The notes below the pieces were generated by a model. It was not told the origin of the DNA, did no database searches, and saw nothing but the letters and a program-made list of their open reading frames with translations. From Candidatus Avibacteroides excrementipullorum (lineage in GTDB: Bacteria; Bacteroidota; Bacteroidia; Bacteroidales; Bacteroidaceae), in the NCBI GenBank assembly GCA_018711405.1, contig DVIH01000064.1, forward strand, positions 1-39,836: a stretch of DNA of 39,836 nt. Reading direction: 5' to 3'. Position numbers and translations under genes: made by a program. Below, one piece after another: positions 34,892 through 39,836 of the stretch (its first letter is position 1; each line of letters begins with the position of its first letter).

Positions 34892-34934
34892 AAAAACGAC
34901 ACGTGGCGTGAGACCTTGCCCGATCTCGCGCCAC
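34892..34934 (-). terminator. Probable terminator after the DUF4301 gene
   Basis: GTGGCGCGAGA pairs with TCTCACGCCAC on the minus strand (one G-U pair) over a 10-nt loop. A TTTTT run begins six bases after the stem. It lies 22 bp past the stop of the DUF4301 gene. The same hairpin could also slow transcription arriving from the TonB receptor gene. Confidence 0.55.
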
Positions 34935-34956
34935 GCCCTATGTCACGCCGTCTCTA

Positions 34957-36483
34957 TCAGTTCTGATGCTGAGGCCTCAGCAAGTCATTCACGGTCTTGA
35001 CCGGATTGAAAGTGGAAAGAGGCACTTCCACAAACACAGTGTTCCAGTCGCTCATGGCGCCGTTCCACAGTCCCGGCAACTCCAGAGCTTTCAGCTTCCG
35101 GCCGTCTTTCGACTTGCTCGATATGAAACCGGTGTTCTTGTCCACATATTCGGGCAAATCAAACTTGTTGCCTTTATAGTCCCTTATGGCACAGACCAAG
35201 TCTACCGGATTGAAGTGTGTGCCTTCCTTGAACATGCGGCACTTCTCCGGGTCGTTCATGTCTATCTGCGAGCTTTCGAGAATCTGCAAAGACACCGTAC
35301 CGTCAGGATTATAGGCAAAGAACGGGCCTCCTCCCGGCTCACCCACGTTTTTCACCATGCCGCACACACGCATAGGCCGGTTTAGTTTGCGCATGAGGTA
35401 GTCTCTCAGACCGGCATCGTCCAGGCCTTTCGCTTCGCTGCTCTTGCAGCACAAATCCTTTTCGAGGAAAGCGAGCATCTCTTCCAACCTGCTGCGGGCA
35501 GGACATCCGTCTTCCAGCTCTCTCACACAGTCATCGGCCTTGCGCTTGAAGTCTACCAGTATACCTGCAATAAGTTTCTTGTAAACCACAGTATCGCCTT
35601 TCAGACTGTCGGGCACCACGTTGTCTATGTTTTTTATAAACACTATGTCGGCATTCATATCGTTCAGGTTCTCTATCAAGGCCCCGTGTCCGCCCGGTCG
35701 GAACAGTATCTTGTCGCCATCCATGAAAGGACGGTTGTCCTCATCCACGGCTATAGTGTCGGTAGCGGGTTTCTGCTCGGAGAAAGAGATTGCATATTTC
35801 ACCTTATATTCTTTTTCATAGGCCGGCAACACCTTTTCCGCCAGGCTCTTGAACAATGCCCTATGCTCTCCCGATACGGTGAAATGCACATTCACATTGC
35901 CGTTTTTGTCTGCCGCATACATGGCTCCTTCGGCCAGATGTTCTTCCAGAGGGGTGCGGAAAGACTTGCCATACTTGTGAAAGGCCAACAGACCTTTGGG
36001 CAACGCGCCGTAGTTCAGTCCGTTTTCGCCAAGCAGCATTTCCACTACCGCCTTGTAGTTGCCTTCATCCATGAGTTGCCTGATGCCCTTGCCATGCTTC
36101 TCCGCACACGCTCCATCGAGCAAAGCATAGAAAGCGAAATCGCCTATGCTGCCGAAAAACTCCTTCTCGAAGTCGGTCACAGGAACAGAATAATCTGCTT
36201 TCAAAAACTCATACAGGTTCTTGAACATCCTGCTCGCAGCTCCCGAAGCCGGGACAAACTTGACAATGGTGCTCTTGCCTTCATCGAGACAAGCATCCCA
36301 TATCTTTATGTAATTCTTCACTTCGCTGTCTGCCGGACGCATGATGCCGTTGCCGACAGACGCCGCACACTCCAATTTCAAAAAAGGAAATCCTTGTTCA
36401 AAACAATTAAGTTCTTCTTCGATTTTCTCTACTGATTTGCCTGCCGCTTCTATCAGTTTTCTGTTCTTCTCATCTATTTTCAT
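34957..36483 (-). CDS. DUF4301 family protein (sugar-nucleotidyltransferase-like features)
   Basis: A 508-residue soluble protein that I recognise as DUF4301, a family found mostly in Bacteroidota and of no established function. Several segments recall nucleotidyltransferases. FVPASGAASRMFKNLYEFL is like the glycine-rich NTP loop of UDP-sugar pyrophosphorylases. FRPGGHGALIENLNDMNADI is like the sugar-nucleotide site. VFIKNIDNVVPDS carries an N-x-D typical of the metal site. This suggests activation of a sugar or similar phosphate, but it is inference from motif shape. The protein has no signal or membrane segment. It is a single gene with its own terminator and is divergent from the RelA/SpoT homologue across a 119-bp AT-rich gap. 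Confidence 0.88.
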   Translation of the reverse strand: MKIDEKNRKLIEAAGKSVEKIEEELNCFEQGFPFLKLECAASVGNGIMRPADSEVKNYIKIWDACLDEGKSTIVKFVPASGAASRMFKNLYEFLKADYSVPVTDFEKEFFGSIGDFAFYALLDGACAEKHGKGIRQLMDEGNYKAVVEMLLGENGLNYGALPKGLLAFHKYGKSFRTPLEEHLAEGAMYAADKNGNVNVHFTVSGEHRALFKSLAEKVLPAYEKEYKVKYAISFSEQKPATDTIAVDEDNRPFMDGDKILFRPGGHGALIENLNDMNADIVFIKNIDNVVPDSLKGDTVVYKKLIAGILVDFKRKADDCVRELEDGCPARSRLEEMLAFLEKDLCCKSSEAKGLDDAGLRDYLMRKLNRPMRVCGMVKNVGEPGGGPFFAYNPDGTVSLQILESSQIDMNDPEKCRMFKEGTHFNPVDLVCAIRDYKGNKFDLPEYVDKNTGFISSKSKDGRKLKALELPGLWNGAMSDWNTVFVEVPLSTFNPVKTVNDLLRPQHQN

Positions 36484-36602
36484 GGCTATGAAATATTATA
36501 TAAATAAAAACATCAAAATCATGTTCAAAAGTATAAAAAATAATAGCAACATTCGCTTAATTATGGTCAAAAAATATACCTTTACCAAACATAAACAAAG
36601 CT

Positions 36603-38825
36603 ATGGAAGAAAAAACATATTTTTCAGAACAGGAAACGGCACTCCTGCACGATTTGTGGAGCAGGCTGCAAGACAAGGCGTCGCCCATAATCAGCCCGGA
36701 CGACATGAACCGCATAAGCGAAGACTTTGCCGCAGCAGACAGCCAGGGACTTATCAGACGCAACATTTTCGGAATGCACCCGCTGGTGCGCTCGTTGCAG
36801 GTAGCCTGCATCGTATCGGAAGAAATGGAACTGAGAAGGACTTCGGTCATGGCTGTCTTGCTGAACGAACTTGTCAAAACAGGATTCCATTCGCTGGAAA
36901 ACGTGACGCAGACATTCGGAGAAGATGTGGCAAGAATCATAAAAGGCCTGGTGAAAATAAACGACATATACTCCAAAAGCCCTATCGTGGAAAGCGAGAA
37001 CTTTAAGAACCTACTGCTGTCGTTTGCGGAAGACATGAGGGTGATACTCATCATCATAGCCGACCGCGTGAACATAATGAGACAGATCAGAGACACGGAA
37101 ATGACTGAGGAGAGAGAAAAAGTGTCGCACGAAGCAGCCTACCTTTATGCTCCCCTCGCCCACAAATTGGGTCTGTATAAAATCAAATCGGAACTGGAAG
37201 ACCTGTCGGTGAAATACCTTTACCATGATGTCTACTACCAGATAAAAGACAAGCTGAACGAGACCAAAGCGGAAAGAGACAGATACATCGCCAACTTCAT
37301 AGCCCCGATAGAAGAGAAACTAAAAGAAGAGGGACTGCATTTCCACATCAAAGGCAGGACAAAATCCATCCATTCCATCTGGAAAAAGATGCAGAAACAG
37401 AACATCCCTTTTGAAAACATCTACGACCTCTTCGCCATAAGGATAATATTGGACTGCGAATACAAAGACGAGAAAAAAACATGCTGGCAGGCCTACTCCA
37501 TAGTGACAGACATGTATCAGCCCAACCCGAAAAGGCTGAGAGACTGGCTGTCTGTGCCCAAAAGCAACGGATATGAATCTCTGCACATCACAGTCATGGG
37601 TCCTGAAGCCAAATGGGTGGAGATACAGATCAGGACAGAAAGGATGGACTGCATAGCCGAAAAAGGAGTCGCGGCGCACTGGAGATATAAAGGCATAAAG
37701 GACGAAGGAGAACTGGACAAATGGCTGAAATCGGTGCGGGAAACGCTCGAAGCCAATGACGAAAACGAGATGAAAGTCATGGACCAGTTCAAAATGGACC
37801 TTTATGAAGACGAGGTCTTCATATTCACACCCAAAGGAGACCTGGTGAAACTCCCGAAAGGAGCCACAGTACTCGACTTCGCTTTCAACATACACACCGG
37901 CATAGGATGCCAATGCACCGGAGCTAAAGTAAATGACCGCGTGGTACCCATACGGCAGATACTCACAAGCGGCGACCAGGTGTCGGTCATAACCTCCCCT
38001 TCGCAAAAGCCAAAAAGGGACTGGCTGAAAATAGTCGTCACCTCAAAGGCAAGGACAAAGATAAGGCAGGTGCTGAAAGAAGAGGAAAACAGACAGGCGC
38101 AACTGGGACGTGAAGAGTTGCTGAGGAAATTCAAGAACAAAAAGATTGAGCTCTCCGAAAGCACACTCGCACGGCTGATCGTCTCAATGGGATTCAAAAA
38201 CGAGAAAGACTTCTACCAAAGCATTGCCGATGAACAGATACAGTCGAACGACATCATAGACAAATATCTGCTGCAACTGAAAAAAGAGACCGAAACAGGA
38301 GAAGACAGCAATGCCAAAAAAGCCGAAGACTATGTGATGACAGTACCTCCCGCATCCAAAGACAAAAGGATAAAAGAAGACGTACTGGTCATAGACAAAA
38401 ACCTGAAAGGCATAGAATACAAGCTCGCCAAATGCTGCAACCCCATCTACGGAGACGAAATATTCGCTTTTGTCAACGCAAGCGGAGGCATAAAGATACA
38501 CCGCACCGATTGCCCCAACGCACCGGAACTGTCGGAAAAGTTCGGATACAGGATATTGAAAGCACGCTGGGACGGCAAATCGGAAGAATCCAGGTATGAC
38601 ACCACATTGCGCATCACCGGGCATGACGACATAGGCATCATAAACAACATGACGAGCATCATAAACAAGGAAGAAGGCGTGCTGCTGCGCTCCATATCCA
38701 TATCGTCCAAAGACGACATGTTTTCCGGCAACATGGTGGTCAACCTCAACGACAAAGCCAAACTCGAACAGCTCATCAAAAAGCTACAGGGAGTAAAAGG
38801 AGTAATGCAAGTCAACAGAATATAG
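36603..38825 (+). CDS. relA: RelA/SpoT homologue with intact (p)ppGpp synthetase and degenerate hydrolase site
   Basis: A 740-residue long RSH protein that makes the alarmone (p)ppGpp. The N-terminal HD-type hydrolase domain is recognisable but eroded. Where active enzymes have HPxQVA and LLHDVVEDT, this one has RSLQVACIV (63-71) and LLNELVKTG (86-94), so the metal-binding His and HD residues are lost. The synthetase domain looks intact: RTKSIHSIWKKM from about 251, IYDLFAIRI, SVPKSNGYESLHITVMGP and EIQIRT with E340, then KGVAAHWRYK. A TGS domain follows (about 402-465, DEVFIFTPKGDLVKLPKGAT), then a zinc-finger-like part (KCCNPIYGDE) and a C-terminal ACT domain (about 665-740). It probably works as a RelA-like synthetase, with hydrolysis by another RSH elsewhere. 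The dgkA gene starts 4 bp later. Confidence 0.94.
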   Translation: MEEKTYFSEQETALLHDLWSRLQDKASPIISPDDMNRISEDFAAADSQGLIRRNIFGMHPLVRSLQVACIVSEEMELRRTSVMAVLLNELVKTGFHSLENVTQTFGEDVARIIKGLVKINDIYSKSPIVESENFKNLLLSFAEDMRVILIIIADRVNIMRQIRDTEMTEEREKVSHEAAYLYAPLAHKLGLYKIKSELEDLSVKYLYHDVYYQIKDKLNETKAERDRYIANFIAPIEEKLKEEGLHFHIKGRTKSIHSIWKKMQKQNIPFENIYDLFAIRIILDCEYKDEKKTCWQAYSIVTDMYQPNPKRLRDWLSVPKSNGYESLHITVMGPEAKWVEIQIRTERMDCIAEKGVAAHWRYKGIKDEGELDKWLKSVRETLEANDENEMKVMDQFKMDLYEDEVFIFTPKGDLVKLPKGATVLDFAFNIHTGIGCQCTGAKVNDRVVPIRQILTSGDQVSVITSPSQKPKRDWLKIVVTSKARTKIRQVLKEEENRQAQLGREELLRKFKNKKIELSESTLARLIVSMGFKNEKDFYQSIADEQIQSNDIIDKYLLQLKKETETGEDSNAKKAEDYVMTVPPASKDKRIKEDVLVIDKNLKGIEYKLAKCCNPIYGDEIFAFVNASGGIKIHRTDCPNAPELSEKFGYRILKARWDGKSEESRYDTTLRITGHDDIGIINNMTSIINKEEGVLLRSISISSKDDMFSGNMVVNLNDKAKLEQLIKKLQGVKGVMQVNRI

Positions 38826-38829
38826 AGAA

Positions 38830-39207
38830 ATGGGCAAGAAAAGATTTTCACTGAAGGCAAGGATAAAGAGCTTCGGCTATGCCATCAACGGCATCAGGCA
38901 TCTCATATCCACAGAGCACAACGCATGGATACACTGCTTTGCAGCCATAGCAGTGACCATTGCAGGCTTCGCCCTGCACATATCGGCGGGCGAATGGGTG
39001 GCAGTGGTGCTGTGTTTCGGCAGCGTCTTTGCAGCCGAAGCATTCAACACAGCCATAGAAATGATAACCGACTACATCTCTCCGGGATTCGACAAAAGAG
39101 CCGGACTGATAAAAGACCTGGCGGCAGGAGGAGTACTGTTCACAGCTCTGGCGGCAGCCATTGCAGGATGCATCATCTTTATCCCCAAAATAGCAGCCTT
39201 GTGCTGA
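38830..39207 (+). CDS. dgkA: Diacylglycerol/undecaprenol kinase family protein
   Basis: A 125-residue membrane kinase of the small trimeric DgkA type, which phosphorylates diacylglycerol or undecaprenol at the inner membrane. An amphipathic basic start (KKRFSLKARIKSFGYAINGI) and EHNAWIHCFAAIA lead into three hydrophobic helices. The catalytic and metal-binding segment is EAFNTAIEMITDYI, and DKRAGLIKDLAAGGVLFTALAA follows as in the family. In Gram-positive relatives the substrate is undecaprenol, so the exact lipid here is open. It begins 4 bp after the RSH stop and is cotranscribed with it. Confidence 0.94.
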   Translation: MGKKRFSLKARIKSFGYAINGIRHLISTEHNAWIHCFAAIAVTIAGFALHISAGEWVAVVLCFGSVFAAEAFNTAIEMITDYISPGFDKRAGLIKDLAAGGVLFTALAAAIAGCIIFIPKIAALC

Positions 39208-39265
39208 CCGATGAATTTATGATTAAAAATGATTAACAGCACAAACCACTTATCATATTTAATGC

Positions 39266-39273
39266 TACTTTTG
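39266..39273 (+). promoter_or_regulatory. Promoter -7 box (TACTTTTG) of the DUF1573 gene
   Basis: TACTTTTG matches TAnnTTTG and lies 30 bp before the ATG at 39304. No TTTG is seen at the expected upstream distance. Confidence 0.55.
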
Positions 39274-39303
39274 CATACTTAACAGAACAAAAAACATTTG
39301 AAA

Positions 39304-39723
39304 ATGAAAAAAATACTATTCCTTTTTGCCATGATTTTCACCTGCATGGTCTCTTATGCGCAGGCAGACAAAGAAAGCAACGAAAAAGGGCCGAAAATCA
39401 AATTTGAAGAAAAGACACACGACTTCGGCAAATTCTCAGAATCCAATCCGAAAGTGTCATGCGTATTCAACTTCACCAATGTAGGCGACAAGCCTCTGGT
39501 CATACACCAGGCCATAGCCGCATGCGGATGCACTGCACCGTCATACACCAAAGAACCCGTCATGCCGGGAGAAAAAGGTTCCATAAAAGTAGTCTACAAC
39601 GGCAGGGGGAGATATCCGGGATTTTTCAAAAAGACTATCAGAATCAGGACCAACGGCACGCCCGAAGTAACCACCCTCTACATACAGGGAGAGATGACAC
39701 CTAAAGAAGAAACTGCCGAATAG
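39304..39723 (+). CDS. Exported DUF1573 domain protein
   Basis: A 139-residue protein with signal peptide MKKILFLFAMIFTCMVSYAQ, so it is exported to the periplasm or beyond. The rest is one DUF1573 domain, an Ig-like fold common in Bacteroidota: FEEKTHDFGKFSE, VFNFTNVGDKPLVIHQAIAACGCTAPSY, PVMPGEKGSIKVVYN, and a final strand ending LYIQGEM. The CGCT motif and overall size are typical. No specific function is established for the family. The ATG at 39304 is preferred to the in-frame TTG at 39298. It is monocistronic, with a promoter box before and a terminator after. Confidence 0.92.
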   Translation: MKKILFLFAMIFTCMVSYAQADKESNEKGPKIKFEEKTHDFGKFSESNPKVSCVFNFTNVGDKPLVIHQAIAACGCTAPSYTKEPVMPGEKGSIKVVYNGRGRYPGFFKKTIRIRTNGTPEVTTLYIQGEMTPKEETAE

Positions 39724-39770
39724 AACCTCTCTCTCCGCAACAAACGCTGAAAATCAGCAGATTGCAAAAC

Positions 39771-39820
39771 AAACACCCAGTTTTGCACCCAAGAATGTAA
39801 AGTCGGGTGTTTTTGTTTTA
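39771..39820 (+). terminator. Rho-independent terminator after the DUF1573 gene
   Basis: AAACACCC (39771-39778) pairs with GGGTGTTT (39805-39812) over a 26-nt loop and is followed by TTTGTTTTATTT. It lies about 50 bp past the stop. Confidence 0.65.
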
Positions 39821-39836
39821 TTTAAGATAATACAAC

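Overview
The window is a 39.8 kb stretch of a Bacteroidota chromosome, most likely order Bacteroidales. The evidence is SusC/SusD pairs, type IX secretion (T9SS) C-terminal sorting domains, promoters of the Bacteroidota form (TTTG, about 20 bp, TAnnTTTG), mostly A-rich leaders without Shine-Dalgarno sites, menaquinone methylation and families such as DUF4301. Genes use ATA (Ile) and AGA/AGG (Arg) codons heavily. I see no insertion sequence, prophage, rRNA, tRNA or CRISPR.

Layout. 1-713: N-terminal part of dnaK, running off the left edge. 967-2793 (minus): queuosine operon (precursor transporter, queC, queF) behind a possible preQ1-type leader. 2962-5099 (minus): a lipoprotein and a T9SS-exported protein with three internal repeats, both preceded by unusually good Shine-Dalgarno sequences. 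5566-7389 (minus): dnaX, divergent from a FtsB/DivIC-like cell-division gene and a small membrane protein (7525-8174, plus). 8177-11767 (minus): an RsmF-like rRNA methyltransferase, an FAD-dependent dehydrogenase and a DUF6621-like protein in one overlapping operon. 12084-13316 (plus): an S41-protease-like lipoprotein with glycine at the nucleophile position. 13324-16262 (minus): low-molecular-weight phosphatase, alpha/beta hydrolase, aroE and menG. 16339-18248 (minus): purC and a PhoH-like ATPase. 18654-27306 (plus): a compact polysaccharide utilisation locus (SusC, SusD, GH85 endo-beta-N-acetylglucosaminidase) aimed at N-glycans. 27623-32274 (plus): ClpC-type unfoldase and HtpG. 32437-34713 (plus): a TonB-dependent receptor. 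34957-36483 (minus): a DUF4301 protein. 36603-39207 (plus): a RelA/SpoT homologue with an eroded hydrolase site, then diacylglycerol kinase. 39304-39723 (plus): a DUF1573 protein.

The most striking structure is not a gene. Five intergenic sites (5443, 11831, 18389, 27423, 34748) each carry an array of exactly four 13-bp imperfect palindromes of the form GATN7ATC, with start-to-start spacing of exactly 22 bp, so every array core is 79 bp long. There are two core families, GATGTGCGCCATC-like (14 copies) and GATCGGCTCGATC-like (6 copies), in varying order and orientation. The 9-bp spacers are related to TTCGCCCGG or its complement. All five arrays lie at boundaries between transcription units and never between genes of one operon. 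They recur every 6.4 to 9.0 kb. I cannot match them to a named repeat family. A phased protein-binding array or a BIME-like extragenic element are the main hypotheses.
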